A stretch of DNA of 63,675 nucleotides from JAWLAT01 sp041395325 (GCA_041395325.1 JAWLAT010000029.1:1-63675), one strand, 5' to 3'. Numbered from the stretch's first letter, positions 36,859-45,780 are shown. A program made the numbers and translations. Notes: generated from the sequence alone by a model not told the origin.

Positions 36859-38103
36859 TCAGCTCGACGCGTACTTCCGTGGCGAACCGGTATTGACGAC
36901 GACCACGCGCTCGCCACGACGGATCAAACCTCGCTCGACGGCCTCGGGCAGCGCCGCCAGGCAGGCAGCGCCTTCCGGACACAGGGCCACCGGCAGTCCG
37001 CGCTGCAGCGCCGCGTTCTCCGCTTCGACGATCTGCGCTTCACTGACCGCCAGCGCGCCGCCGCCAGATTCGCGGATGATCTGCAGCACACGGAAGTGAC
37101 CCACGCCGCCCGGTACGTTCAGACCGACAGCGCGGGTTTCCCCGGCAGTGACGGGCTCACTGTCAGCCGACGAACTGGCGATGGCCTCCACCAGTGGCGG
37201 CGTCGCTGCGGCCTGCACGCAGATCATTCGCGGTCGGCGCGCATCGATGAGGCCCAGCGCCTGCAACTCGTCGAAGGCCTTGGCCATGCCCAGCACACCG
37301 GTGCCACCGCCGGTGGGATAGACGATCACATCCGGCAGCGCCCATCCGGCACGGCCGCACTCGGCACGCGGTTCGGCCAATTCCAGGCCCAGCGTCTTCT
37401 TGCCCTCGATGCGCCAACCCGGCTCCTGGAAAGTGGCGCAATTGAACCAGCCTTCGGTCAGCCAGTTCGCACGGATCCAGGCGCCCGCTTCGCGAATCGT
37501 GCCGCTGACGGTCTGCAGCCGAATGCGATCGGGCTGCTGCCGGGCCAGCTCGGCGACGCGTTCGCGGATCGGCGTCGGCGTGTCCTCGGGCATGGCCACC
37601 GCGGCACTCAGGCCGTTCTGCAGCGCATACCAGGCCAGTGAATCGCCGGCGTTGCCCTGCGTCGGAACGGCCAGCCGCTGCAGTCCCAGGCGGCTGGCGC
37701 AGGCCACCACCATGGCCATGCCGCGATCCTTGAAGCTGCCGGTGGGGTTGGCGCCATAGCCCGGATGCGGCTCGCCTTCGTCCTTGATCCACAGTGAAAA
37801 GCCCGCGGCGCGGGCCAGCGGGTGATCGACATCGGGCAGCTCGGCCGTGGCGCCCTCACCCTGCGGCAGGATGTGCCGGCGATCGTCAGGATCGTCGATG
37901 TCCATGCCCAGCAGGCCACCGAATCGCCACAGGTCGCGGCGTTCGGGCTGATACCAACTCAGGTCCGGGCGTTCTGCCTGCAGCCGCTCCAGGTCCAGTT
38001 CCATCTGCACCGGCCGACCGTCGACTGGGTCCAGATTCATCGGTTGATCGGCCGGATAGGCCACGCCGGAACCCAAACCGCGCAGACAGCGGACGAAACT
38101 CAT
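36859..38103 (-). CDS. Threonine-synthase-like PLP enzyme
   Basis: A 414-residue fold-type II PLP enzyme. The PLP lysine is in NPTGSFKDRGMAMV; VPTQGNAGDSLAWYA holds the phosphate-side loop, and the glycine loop is in VIVYPTGGGTGVLGM. The overall match is to threonine synthase (O-phosphohomoserine to threonine). There are no thrA/thrB neighbours, so it may be a paralogue with another substrate. I chose ATG 38103, one base after the MarR stop, which makes a tight two-gene operon. Confidence 0.85.
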   Translation of the reverse strand: MSFVRCLRGLGSGVAYPADQPMNLDPVDGRPVQMELDLERLQAERPDLSWYQPERRDLWRFGGLLGMDIDDPDDRRHILPQGEGATAELPDVDHPLARAAGFSLWIKDEGEPHPGYGANPTGSFKDRGMAMVVACASRLGLQRLAVPTQGNAGDSLAWYALQNGLSAAVAMPEDTPTPIRERVAELARQQPDRIRLQTVSGTIREAGAWIRANWLTEGWFNCATFQEPGWRIEGKKTLGLELAEPRAECGRAGWALPDVIVYPTGGGTGVLGMAKAFDELQALGLIDARRPRMICVQAAATPPLVEAIASSSADSEPVTAGETRAVGLNVPGGVGHFRVLQIIRESGGGALAVSEAQIVEAENAALQRGLPVALCPEGAACLAALPEAVERGLIRRGERVVVVNTGSPRKYASS

Positions 38104-38104
38104 C

Positions 38105-38557
38105 TCAGTTCGGCTCCTGCAGCGCTGCTGCCGAGGTATCGAGTTGTTGCAGCAGTTGGTCCAGTTGCGATCGCCCGGCCGCCGGAATGCCGTCCAGCAG
38201 GCGGCGCTCGAGCGCCAGGGCCGCGGGAACGACCTCGTCGTAGACCGCCCGGCCGGCCTCACTCAGCCGCAACAGACCACGCCGGCGATCGGCCTGATCG
38301 ATCTCCCGCAGCAAGCGACCCGAGCGCAGCAGTCGATCGACGGCCCGACTCACCGCCACCTTGTCCATTGCCGTGCGCTCGACCACTTCACTGGAGGACA
38401 GACCCGGCGACAGACCGATCACCGCCATCACCCGCCATTCGGTCATGCCCAACGCAAAGCGCTCGGCGTAGAGCCTGGAGATCGAGGCACTGATGCGGTT
38501 GGACAGCACACTCAGTCGATAGGGCAGGAAATGTTCCAGGTCGAGGACGTCGCTCAA
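38105..38557 (-). CDS. MarR-family regulator
   Basis: A 150-residue winged-helix dimer (YRLSVLSNRISASISRLYAE, MTEWRVMAVIGL, LSSSEVVERTAMDKVAVSRA, LLREIDQADRRRGLLRLSEAG). It is divergent from hppD with ~310 bp between, and a palindrome over the hppD promoter (38801-38818) fits a MarR operator. The likely role is control of tyrosine/homogentisate catabolism in response to a pathway intermediate. The ligand is inferred by analogy only. Confidence 0.92.
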   Translation of the reverse strand: MSDVLDLEHFLPYRLSVLSNRISASISRLYAERFALGMTEWRVMAVIGLSPGLSSSEVVERTAMDKVAVSRAVDRLLRSGRLLREIDQADRRRGLLRLSEAGRAVYDEVVPAALALERRLLDGIPAAGRSQLDQLLQQLDTSAAALQEPN

Positions 38558-38605
38558 GGTGATGACCGTTGGCTGCGGCGGGAAGTGGGGAAGATGCCAT
38601 ATCCG

Positions 38606-38776
38606 AGGGTCCAGGGATCAGGGATCAGGGCCCAGGGATCAGGGCCCAGGGATCAGGGCCCAGGGATCAGGGCCCAGCCCAGATCAAAGACGAAGCAGGC
38701 TCCATTCGGCCATGAGGAAGCCGCCTCGCGACGGGCCACCCGCTGGGCCCTGGGCCCTATGCCCTGGGCCCTCCAA
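38606..38776. repeat. G-rich repeat arrays in inverted arms (CAGGGATCAGGGCC)
   Basis: The left arm (38606-38680) repeats CCAGGGATCAGGG units. The right arm (about 38745-38776) has the inverted form (GGGCCCTGGGCCCT...CCCTGGGCCCTCC). About 65 bp lie between. Same family as 25132 and 54015. It sits between marR and hppD, upstream of the promoter. Confidence 0.8.
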
Positions 38777-38800
38777 AAGTGCTGCACCGCCACATGCATT

Positions 38801-38822
38801 TAGTTTCAGATGAAACTATAAT
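38801..38822 (+). promoter_or_regulatory. Candidate MarR operator overlapping hppD promoter
   Basis: A perfect palindrome TAGTTTCA-GA-TGAAACTA (38801-38818). It overlaps a consensus -10 TATAAT (38817-38822), which is 47 bp upstream of the hppD start. A repressor bound here would block polymerase. The -35 (TGCATT) is weak. Confidence 0.65.
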
Positions 38823-38868
38823 CCTCGGCTGACCGCCGCGAGCGGCACCCAATCCACGGGAGGACGAG

Positions 38869-39960
38869 ATGAACGCGCCAGCACAGACCACGCCGGGCAA
38901 GGCCCCGCTGTTCGACAATCCGATGGGCATCGACGGCTTCGAGTTTGTCGAATACGCCGCGCCGGACGCTCGGCAACTGCACCAGCTGTTCCGGCAGATG
39001 GGCTTCACCGCGGTCGCGCGGCATCGCAGCAAGGCGATCACCCTGTACCGCCAGGGCGGCGTCAACTTCCTGGTCAACGAAGAGCCGGATTCCTTCGCCG
39101 CCGACTTCGCCGCACAGCACGGTCCCTGCGCCTGCGGTTTCGCAATCCGGGTGCAGAAGCCGGCCGACTGGGTCTGCCAGCAGGTGCTGGCCAATGGCGG
39201 CGAGTTGCAGCAGCACAAGGCCGACAGCCGCGCGCTGGCGGTGCCGGTGGTCAAGGGCATCGGCGACTGCATGCTCTATCTGGTCGATCAGTACGGCGAA
39301 GGCAAGGACACCTATGCCGACGAGTTCGTGCCGCTGGACGGTGTGGATCAGCACCCGGCCGGCTACGGTCTGACCTTCATCGACCATCTGACCCACAACC
39401 TCTATTTCGGCAACATGGAGCGCTGGTCGGACTATTACGAGCGGCTGTTCAACTTCCGCGAGATCCGCTACTTCGACATCAAGGGCGCCAAGACCGGCCT
39501 GGTGTCCAAGGCGATGACCGCGCCCGACGGCATGGTTCGAATTCCGTTGAACGAGTCCTCCGACCCGAAGAGCCAGATCAACGAGTATCTGGACGAGTAC
39601 AAGGGCGAGGGCATCCAGCACATCGCCTGCTTCACTGACGACATCTACGCCACGGTCGAGGCGATGCGCGCCCAGGGTGTGGCCTTCCTTGACACGCCGG
39701 ACACCTACTACGACGTGATCGACCAGCGTATTCCCGGCCATCGCGAGGACGTGGCGCGGATGGCGGCCAACAAGATCCTGATCGACGCCGACCAGGACAC
39801 CAAGAAGAAGCTGTTGCTGCAGATCTTTACCCAGAACGCGATTGGTCCGATCTTCTTCGAGATCATCCAGCGCAAGGGCAACGAAGGCTTTGGCGAAGGC
39901 AACTTCCAGGCCCTGTTCGAGAGCATCGAGCGCGATCAGATGCGGCGGGGAGTGCTTTGA
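38869..39960 (+). CDS. hppD: 4-hydroxyphenylpyruvate dioxygenase
   Basis: A 363-residue Fe(II) enzyme converting 4-hydroxyphenylpyruvate to homogentisate in tyrosine catabolism. Two vicinal-oxygen-chelate halves are present. Metal ligands lie in GLTFIDHLTHNLYFG (His), EGIQHIACFTDD (His) and IFFEIIQRKGNEGFGEGNF (Glu); this last C-terminal motif is diagnostic. A GGGAGGA ribosome site precedes it. It is the first gene of the homogentisate cluster, with a probable operator upstream. Confidence 0.97.
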   Translation: MNAPAQTTPGKAPLFDNPMGIDGFEFVEYAAPDARQLHQLFRQMGFTAVARHRSKAITLYRQGGVNFLVNEEPDSFAADFAAQHGPCACGFAIRVQKPADWVCQQVLANGGELQQHKADSRALAVPVVKGIGDCMLYLVDQYGEGKDTYADEFVPLDGVDQHPAGYGLTFIDHLTHNLYFGNMERWSDYYERLFNFREIRYFDIKGAKTGLVSKAMTAPDGMVRIPLNESSDPKSQINEYLDEYKGEGIQHIACFTDDIYATVEAMRAQGVAFLDTPDTYYDVIDQRIPGHREDVARMAANKILIDADQDTKKKLLLQIFTQNAIGPIFFEIIQRKGNEGFGEGNFQALFESIERDQMRRGVL

Positions 39961-39965
39961 GGGTG

Positions 39966-40108
39966 AAGCAGGGCTGAGGGCGCAGGGCTGAGGGATGGGT
40001 GAGTTCTTGGGCCCGTCTGGCTCGTTGGCCTCGTGCCGGATTCGGAGTCGAATCGGCAAGCGCCCAGATCTTTCCCTGACCCCTCAGCCCTGATCCCTCA
40101 GCCCTCTT
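39966..40108. repeat. Inverted pair of G-rich repeats between hppD and hmgA
   Basis: The left arm at 39968-39993 (CAGGGCTGAGGGCGCAGGGC) and the right arm at ~40079-40106 (CCCTCAGCCCTGATCCCTCA) are inverted copies of the G-rich family. About 85 bp lie between. Together they can fold as a long hairpin in the hppD-hmgA spacer. Confidence 0.75.
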
Positions 40109-40168
40109 CCCCAACTCTTCAGACTGCCGCGTGCGGCCCTGCGCCTCGAACAGCCCCGGAACAGACCA

Positions 40169-41458
40169 ATGTCACTCCAATACCTATCCGGCTTCGCCAA
40201 TCACTTCGCCACCGAGGCCGTCGCCGGCGCCTTGCCGGTGGGTCGGAACTCGCCGCAGCGGGCGCCGCTGGGGCTGTATGCGGAGCAGATTTCGGGGACG
40301 GCCTTCACCGCACCGCGGCACAGCAATCGGCGCAGCTGGCTGTACCGGATTCGTCCGGCGGCAATGCATGGGCGCTTTACGGCGCTGCCGCAGACGCGCT
40401 GGCACAGCGATTTCGGCAGCGGCCCGGTGACGCCGGATCAGTTGCGCTGGAGTCCGCTGCCGGCGTCGCCCGCTGGCACCGATTTCATCGACGGCTTTTA
40501 CACGATGGCCGGCAACGGTGGCCCGGCCGCGGGCGATGGCATCGGCATCCACCTGTACGCGGCCAACCGCGACATGGTCGGCCGCTACTTCTACAACGCC
40601 GATGCCGAGATGCTGATCGTGCCGCAGGCCGGGCGCTTGCTGCTGCACACCGAGATGGGCCGGATCGAGGTCGAGCCGCAGGAAATCGTGGTCGTGCCAC
40701 GTGGCGTTCGCTTCGCCGTGCAACTGCCCGATGGGCAGGCCAGCGGCTATGTCTGCGAGAACTTCGGCAGCCTGCTGAAGCTGCCGGATCTGGGGCCGAT
40801 CGGCTCCAATGGTCTGGCCAATCCGCGCGACTTCCTCACCCCGGTTGCCGCCTATGACGAAGCCGAAGGCGAGTTCGAGCTGGTGGCCAAGTTCCAGGGT
40901 GGTCTGTGGCGCGCCGACATCGGCCACAGCCCGCTCGATGTAGTGGCCTGGCACGGCAACTACGCGCCCTACAAATACGATCTGCGCCGCTTCAACACGA
41001 TCGGCTCGATCAGCTACGACCACCCGGATCCGTCGATCTTCCTGGTGCTGCACTCGGCCAGCGCAGTCGAAGGCGTCAGCAATCTGGACTTCGTGATCTT
41101 CGGGCCGCGCATCCTGGCCATGCAGGACACCTTCCGTCCGCCCTGGTTCCACCGCAACGTGGCGAGCGAGTTCATGGGTCTGATCCATGGTGCCTACGAC
41201 GCCAAGGCCGACGGCTTCGTGCCCGGCGGCAGCTCGCTGCACAACTGCATGAGCGGCCACGGACCGGATGCGGCGACCTTCGACAAGGCATCCAACGCCG
41301 ATCTGTCCAAGGCCGACGTCATCACCGACACGATGGCCTTCATGTTCGAGTCGCGTGGCGTGATCCGGCCCACCGATCAGGCGCTGGAGGCCGAGTTCCG
41401 GCAGCACGAATACCAGCATTGCTGGCGGGGTTTGCAACGGCATTTCGCGGGGCGCTAG
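40169..41458 (+). CDS. hmgA: Homogentisate 1,2-dioxygenase
   Basis: A 429-residue Fe(II) dioxygenase opening homogentisate to maleylacetoacetate. It begins with YLSGFANHFATEA, typical of the family. The iron ligands lie in PPWFHRNVASEFMGLIHG (His, Glu), and later SSLHNCMSGHGPDA supplies another His. Length and family features are complete. It is separated from hppD by a repeat-filled 208-bp spacer, so it may have its own promoter. Confidence 0.97.
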   Translation: MSLQYLSGFANHFATEAVAGALPVGRNSPQRAPLGLYAEQISGTAFTAPRHSNRRSWLYRIRPAAMHGRFTALPQTRWHSDFGSGPVTPDQLRWSPLPASPAGTDFIDGFYTMAGNGGPAAGDGIGIHLYAANRDMVGRYFYNADAEMLIVPQAGRLLLHTEMGRIEVEPQEIVVVPRGVRFAVQLPDGQASGYVCENFGSLLKLPDLGPIGSNGLANPRDFLTPVAAYDEAEGEFELVAKFQGGLWRADIGHSPLDVVAWHGNYAPYKYDLRRFNTIGSISYDHPDPSIFLVLHSASAVEGVSNLDFVIFGPRILAMQDTFRPPWFHRNVASEFMGLIHGAYDAKADGFVPGGSSLHNCMSGHGPDAATFDKASNADLSKADVITDTMAFMFESRGVIRPTDQALEAEFRQHEYQHCWRGLQRHFAGR

Positions 41459-41464
41459 CGCCCC
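41449..41464. terminator. Hairpin over the hmgA stop codon
   Basis: The palindrome GGGGCGCTAGCGCCCC includes the TAG stop of hmgA. It is a strong stem, but the following sequence is only weakly T-rich, so termination is uncertain. Confidence 0.4.
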
Positions 41465-41530
41465 GGTTGAATTGAACCCACTCGCGGTCTGCATCATGAT
41501 GCATTGATGCAAAGCCGGAGATCTAGCACC

Positions 41531-41767
41531 GTGCGTACGACCATTGACATACCCGACCAGGACCATGCGCTGTTCACCCATCTGGCGCGGGCCAACGACA
41601 AGACACTGAGCCAGATCATTGTCGAGCTGGCCCGCCGCGGTTTGCAGCCCGCGGCCACTTCGAACGCCGAGGTCAAGATCGATCCACGCACGGGATTGCG
41701 GGTGTTTCGCTCCAGTCGCCCGGTGACTTCGGACGATGTGCAGGCCCTGCTCGACGATATCCCGTGA
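41531..41767 (+). CDS. Ribbon-helix-helix antitoxin (VapB-type)
   Basis: I chose GTG 41531, with CGGAG 10 bp upstream. The 78-residue product begins RTTIDIPDQDHALFTHLARA and continues KTLSQIIVELARRGL, a ribbon-helix-helix DNA-binding domain. An ATG at 41507 is an alternative start. The C-terminal tail should neutralise the PIN toxin encoded by the overlapping next gene (GTGA), and the complex usually represses its own promoter. An inverted motif CATCATGATG (41492-41501) lies upstream. Confidence 0.82.
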   Translation: MRTTIDIPDQDHALFTHLARANDKTLSQIIVELARRGLQPAATSNAEVKIDPRTGLRVFRSSRPVTSDDVQALLDDIP

Positions 41768-42174
41768 GCTTCTTGCTGGATGCCAATGTGCTGATCGCGC
41801 TGTTCGACGAGCAGCACGTCCACCACGACACCGTGGTGGAATGGCTGGTGGCTTGTGAGGACGGGATCGCCACCTGCCCCATCGTCGAAGGTGCGCTGGT
41901 GCGTTGGATCACGCGCATCCTTGGCGCTTCTGGCGCTGCTGCCGCGACTGCCGAACTGGACAAGCTCGCGGCAGATCCTCGCCATGAATTCTGGCCTGAT
42001 GACCTGCCTTACAGCGCCGTCAGCTGGCGCGGTGTATTGGGCCACCGCCAGGTGACCGACGCCTATCTGGCGCAGTCCGCCAGGACTCGCCGCGGCAAGG
42101 TACTCACTCTAGACAAGGGCTTTTGCAGTCTGCACAGCGATGTCGCGCGTCTGCTGCCCACTCAGCGAATCTAA
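41764..42174 (+). CDS. PIN-domain toxin (VapC-type)
   Basis: A 136-residue PIN ribonuclease. The four acidic residues of the family are visible: LLDANVLIALFD (Asp), CPIVEGALVRW (Glu), VTDAYLAQSA (Asp) and LTLDKGF (Asp). GTG 41764 overlaps the antitoxin stop. As VapC toxins cleave tRNA or rRNA, this should inhibit translation when free. It is inserted between hmgA and fahA. Confidence 0.88.
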   Translation: MSFLLDANVLIALFDEQHVHHDTVVEWLVACEDGIATCPIVEGALVRWITRILGASGAAAATAELDKLAADPRHEFWPDDLPYSAVSWRGVLGHRQVTDAYLAQSARTRRGKVLTLDKGFCSLHSDVARLLPTQRI

Positions 42175-42195
42175 ACTCACCACAGGACCGACCCC

Positions 42196-43176
42196 ATGAA
42201 ACTCGCCTCCCTCAAGCAAGGTGGCCGCGACGGCACGCTGATCGTGGTGTCGCACGGCCTCAGCCGGGCGGTCATCGCCCAGGGCATCGCGCCTACGTTG
42301 CAGGCCGCGCTGGACGACTGGGCCAATACGGCGCCGCGTCTCAATGCGCTGTCCGAAGCGCTCAACGCAGGTCCAGTCGAGGGCGAGTTCCCGCTGGACG
42401 TCGACGCCCTGGCCTCGCCATTGCCGCGGGCCTATGAGTTCGTCGACGGCAGCGCCTATCTGCCGCACGTCGAGCGGGTGCGCAAGGCGCGCGGTGCCGA
42501 GGTGCCGGAGAGTTTCTACAGCGATCCGCTGATGTACCAGGCCACCAGCGCCGGTTTCCTGGCGCCGCGTGATCCGGTGCGGGTGACCAGCGAGGACTAC
42601 GGCATCGACCTGGAAGCCGAAGTCGTGGTGATCACCGACGATGTGCCGATGGCGGTCAGCGCCGAAGCCGCCGCCGAGCACATCCAGCTGATCGGTCTGG
42701 TCAACGATGTCTCGCTGCGCAACCTGATTCCGGGTGAGCTGGCCAAGGGCTTCGGTTTCCTGCAGTCCAAGCCCCGCTCGGCGCTGTCACCGGTACTGGT
42801 GACGCCCGACGAGGTGGCCGACTACTGGCGCGACAGCGTGCTGCACCGCGCGCTGCTCAGCCACATCAACGGCGAACCCTTCGGTCATCCCGAAGCCGGC
42901 GAGAACATGCAGTTCAACTTCGCCCAGCTGATCGCCCACGCCGCCAGGACCCGCCCGCTGACCGCCGGCACCATCGTCGGTTCCGGCACCGTCGCCAACG
43001 ACGACCCCGGCCGCGGCGCCTCCTGTCTGGCCGAGAAGCGCATGCTGGAAACCATCGCCACCGGCAAGCCCAGCACCCCGTTCATGCGTTTCGGCGACTG
43101 GATCCGCATTGAGATGTTCGACAACGCCGGCCAGTCGATCTTCGGCGCGATCGAGCAGAAGATCGAGCAGGGCTGA
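42196..43176 (+). CDS. fahA: Fumarylacetoacetate hydrolase
   Basis: A 326-residue FAH-family enzyme, the last step of tyrosine catabolism (fumarylacetoacetate to fumarate and acetoacetate). It has an N-terminal lid domain (VVSHGLSRAVIAQGIAPTLQ). The catalytic core has YGIDLEAEVVVITDDVPM (metal Glu), IQLIGLVNDVSLRNL (Asp) and GTIVGSGTVANDD. No maleylacetoacetate isomerase gene is adjacent, so that step is encoded elsewhere or is spontaneous with thiols. The last 35 bp are duplicated at 43504. Confidence 0.94.
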   Translation: MKLASLKQGGRDGTLIVVSHGLSRAVIAQGIAPTLQAALDDWANTAPRLNALSEALNAGPVEGEFPLDVDALASPLPRAYEFVDGSAYLPHVERVRKARGAEVPESFYSDPLMYQATSAGFLAPRDPVRVTSEDYGIDLEAEVVVITDDVPMAVSAEAAAEHIQLIGLVNDVSLRNLIPGELAKGFGFLQSKPRSALSPVLVTPDEVADYWRDSVLHRALLSHINGEPFGHPEAGENMQFNFAQLIAHAARTRPLTAGTIVGSGTVANDDPGRGASCLAEKRMLETIATGKPSTPFMRFGDWIRIEMFDNAGQSIFGAIEQKIEQG

Positions 43177-43220
43177 GGGGCGCGCGAGTCCGAATCCAAC
43201 GTCAAAGCCAAAGCGGAGCT

Positions 43221-43386
43221 TTCAACACGAAGGACACCAAGGACACAAAGGGGAGCAAGAGCAAAAGCGAGCCTGGACAGTGAGTGCTGGTCGGATGTGA
43301 TGCGGTAGCCATCCAGCTACATCCCACTACCGACCAATCCAATCCCAATGGCTTTCCTTTGTGTCCTTCGTGTCCTTTGTGTTGAA
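43221..43386. repeat. Inverted-repeat mini-element with AAGGACAC arms, copy 1
   Basis: Arms 43221-43251 and 43356-43386 are inverted with 29/31 matches (TTCAACACGAAGGACACCAA and its complement). The interior of ~104 bp has no gene. A second copy is at 43582-43748. The left arm is related to the array at 21547. Confidence 0.82.
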
Positions 43387-43581
43387 AGGCTTTTCAAGGT
43401 GTTGAATGTTCTTTTAGCCACCCAGCCCCGTTCGTCCGGAACTCGTCCAAGGACGGAAGCGCGCGGTCCCAACCGTGACTCACTCAGCCGGCAACGGCTC
43501 CCCTCGGCGCGATCGAGCAGAAGATCGAGCAGGGCTGAGGGGGCTCGGGTCCGAATTCAACGCCGAAGCTAAAGCGGAGCT

Positions 43582-43748
43582 TTCAACACAAAGGACACCA
43601 AGGACACAAAGGGGAGCAAGAGCAAAAGCGAGCCTGGATAGTGAGTTGCTGGTCGGATGTGATGCGGTAGCCATCCAGCTACATCCCACTACCGACCAAT
43701 CCAATCCCAATGGCTTTCCTTTGTGTCCTTCGTGTCCTTTGTGTTGAG
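43582..43748. repeat. Inverted-repeat mini-element with AAGGACAC arms, copy 2
   Basis: Arms 43582-43612 and 43718-43748. The interior is nearly identical to copy 1. It arose through the tandem duplication. Confidence 0.82.
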
Positions 43749-43837
43749 CGGCTTTTCAAGGTGTTGAATACCTTTTCAAGCAAACACGTACGCCCTGAGC
43801 TCGTCGAGGGGCGGATGCGCGGGGTCCGAACCGTGAC

Positions 43838-45703
43838 TCACTCAGCCGGCAACGGCTCCCAGGCCCTGACCTGGTCGCGGCCGGCGGCCTTGGCGGCGTA
43901 GAGGGCTTCGTCGGCGCGGCGGTAGAGGGCGCTGATGTCGGTGTCGCCGCTGGGCAACTGGGCCACGCCGATACTGGCGCGAATGGATTCACCGGCCAGT
44001 TCGCCGCCCAACTGCAGCTCGCGCAAGCCGGTCCGCAGGGCCAGCGCGCATTGCTGGGCGGCGGCACCATCGCCCTGCAGCAACACGGCGAACTCCTCGC
44101 CGCCGATGCGCCCGGCCACGCCGGCCGCCGGGCAGCGCTGTCGCAGCACCGCCGCGACCTGGCGCAGCACTTCGTCGCCGGCCTGATGACCATGGCGGTC
44201 GTTTATGCCCTTGAAGTGATCGATGTCCAGCAGCAGCATCGTCAGCACGCCGCCATTGCGCTGCGCCTGCGCGGCCCAACGTGCCGCGAGATCGAACAGT
44301 TGCCGACGATTGGCCAGACCGGTCAGCGCATCGGTCTGGGCCAGTTCACGCAGCCGCCGCCGTGAGCGCCACAGCAGCAGCGCGGCCAGCAACAGCCCGG
44401 CGACGATCGCCACGGCCAGACCCAAGGTCAGGCGCGCCACCGCCCGGTCGCTTTCCAGACGTGCCAGCTCAGCTTGCTGCAGTTGCAGCGTTTGCTGCAG
44501 GAAGCGGTTGTCGTAGCTGGCGATGCGTTCGTCCAGCATGCGGGCCTGGGCGTCGAAGACGCGGCCCAGCAGACGCCGTCGCGCACTCATCTGCACTCTT
44601 TCCAGTGACCACATGGCCGCCACGGCACCTGTCAGATCGCCCTCCGCCTCAGCCAGCACCGCCTGACACATGGGGTTGAACTCGGACGCCGGGTCACGCG
44701 TCTCCGACGTCAGGTAGGCCCGCGCGTCGGCAGCACCCCGGTCCCTCTGTCTCGCGTGATGCAATGCTACAGCGCGCATCGCAAGCGCAACGGAGACGAA
44801 ATAGCGCTCTTCGGTGGTGTCAGCCAGATCCAGCGCCCGATCAAGGGGTTCCAGCGCGTCTTCATATCGTCCGGCCAGGAAGTGCAGCGAACCCTGGTTG
44901 TAGTGGGCGAAGAAACGGAAATCGGCGAACTCCGGCGAACTCTCAGCCAGTTCAAACAGCTGGTCCACATGGCGCTGTGCGTCAGCCTCGCGCGACAGGC
45001 TCATCGCTTCGGTCACCATGGTGTGCAGCATGTTGAACATGTCCTGCTTGCTGCCCGCAGCAGCCCACAGCGCGTAGGCCTTGCTGAGGAACTCGTAGGA
45101 ACGGTCGTGCAAACTGGCGCCGCGATAGATCGAAGCCGTGGCGTTGTAGATCATCGCCCGGCGGTCGCCCGACAGGCCTTCGGCTTCGGCGATGGACAGC
45201 GCCTCATCCAGCAAGCCCAAGGCCTCGGTGAAGTCCTCCGGGCGCGTCTGATAGCAGAAGGCCACCTTGACCAGCGCATTGGCGAGCGGTTCGGGCTGCC
45301 CCACCTGGCGGGCCAGGTCCAGCGCCTCGCGTCGGTCCGGGCAATAGGCATCAACCTGATTGGTGCGCACGTAGGTGATGTAGGAGCGCTCCAGCAGCGC
45401 GTCCACCAGCGCCGGCCCGGGTGGCCCGCCCCGCAGCAGGCTCACTGCCGAGTCGTAAGCCTCGAAGGCGTCGTCAATGCGGTGATTGGCCTCCAGCTCC
45501 AGGCCCAGCAGAATCAGCCGGCGACCGCGGTCCTCCAGCGGCCAGTCCAGGCTGTCGGTCTCACTGGCCTCGACGGCCTGCAGTCGTTCGGCAGGGTCCT
45601 TGCGCGCCTTCAGCGCCGACTGCAACTCGACCAGCGAGCCGGCCTGAGCCAGGCCCAGCCACAGCAGGGCGGTAATGCCCAGACTCCACCTGCCTGGTCG
45701 CAT
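43838..45703 (-). CDS. TPR-containing membrane diguanylate cyclase
   Basis: A 621-residue protein with a signal peptide, a periplasmic TPR-like region (~30-395), a membrane helix (~425-445, LGLAVAIVAGLLLAALLLW) and a GGDEF domain. The domain shows DALTGLANRR, LLLDIDHFKGINDRHGHQAGD, and RIGGEEFAVLL, an active GGEEF signature. It should make cyclic di-GMP from GTP in response to a periplasmic signal. No EAL domain is present. The 3' tail is part of the duplication at 43142-43860. Confidence 0.95.
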   Translation of the reverse strand: MRPGRWSLGITALLWLGLAQAGSLVELQSALKARKDPAERLQAVEASETDSLDWPLEDRGRRLILLGLELEANHRIDDAFEAYDSAVSLLRGGPPGPALVDALLERSYITYVRTNQVDAYCPDRREALDLARQVGQPEPLANALVKVAFCYQTRPEDFTEALGLLDEALSIAEAEGLSGDRRAMIYNATASIYRGASLHDRSYEFLSKAYALWAAAGSKQDMFNMLHTMVTEAMSLSREADAQRHVDQLFELAESSPEFADFRFFAHYNQGSLHFLAGRYEDALEPLDRALDLADTTEERYFVSVALAMRAVALHHARQRDRGAADARAYLTSETRDPASEFNPMCQAVLAEAEGDLTGAVAAMWSLERVQMSARRRLLGRVFDAQARMLDERIASYDNRFLQQTLQLQQAELARLESDRAVARLTLGLAVAIVAGLLLAALLLWRSRRRLRELAQTDALTGLANRRQLFDLAARWAAQAQRNGGVLTMLLLDIDHFKGINDRHGHQAGDEVLRQVAAVLRQRCPAAGVAGRIGGEEFAVLLQGDGAAAQQCALALRTGLRELQLGGELAGESIRASIGVAQLPSGDTDISALYRRADEALYAAKAAGRDQVRAWEPLPAE

Positions 45704-45780
45704 GAGATCCTCAGACTCGATCGTATGCGGCTCAGATTAACAGAGCATCCGGCCGCCCCAGCGAGCCTGTTGCGCCATGG

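Larger units (their letters stand above)
43142..43860. repeat. Tandem ~362-bp duplication including both flanking gene tails
   Basis: Unit 1 (43142-43503) and unit 2 (43504-43860) match over most of their length. Each contains the last codons of fahA (ending EQKIEQG), an inverted-repeat mini-element and the last codons of the convergent GGDEF gene. The copy junction at 43503/43504 joins the GGDEF tail to the fahA tail. Confidence 0.9.

Noticed and set aside
40184..41581. A 465-codon minus-strand open frame
   Set aside because: Antisense to hmgA, whose catalytic residues are complete.
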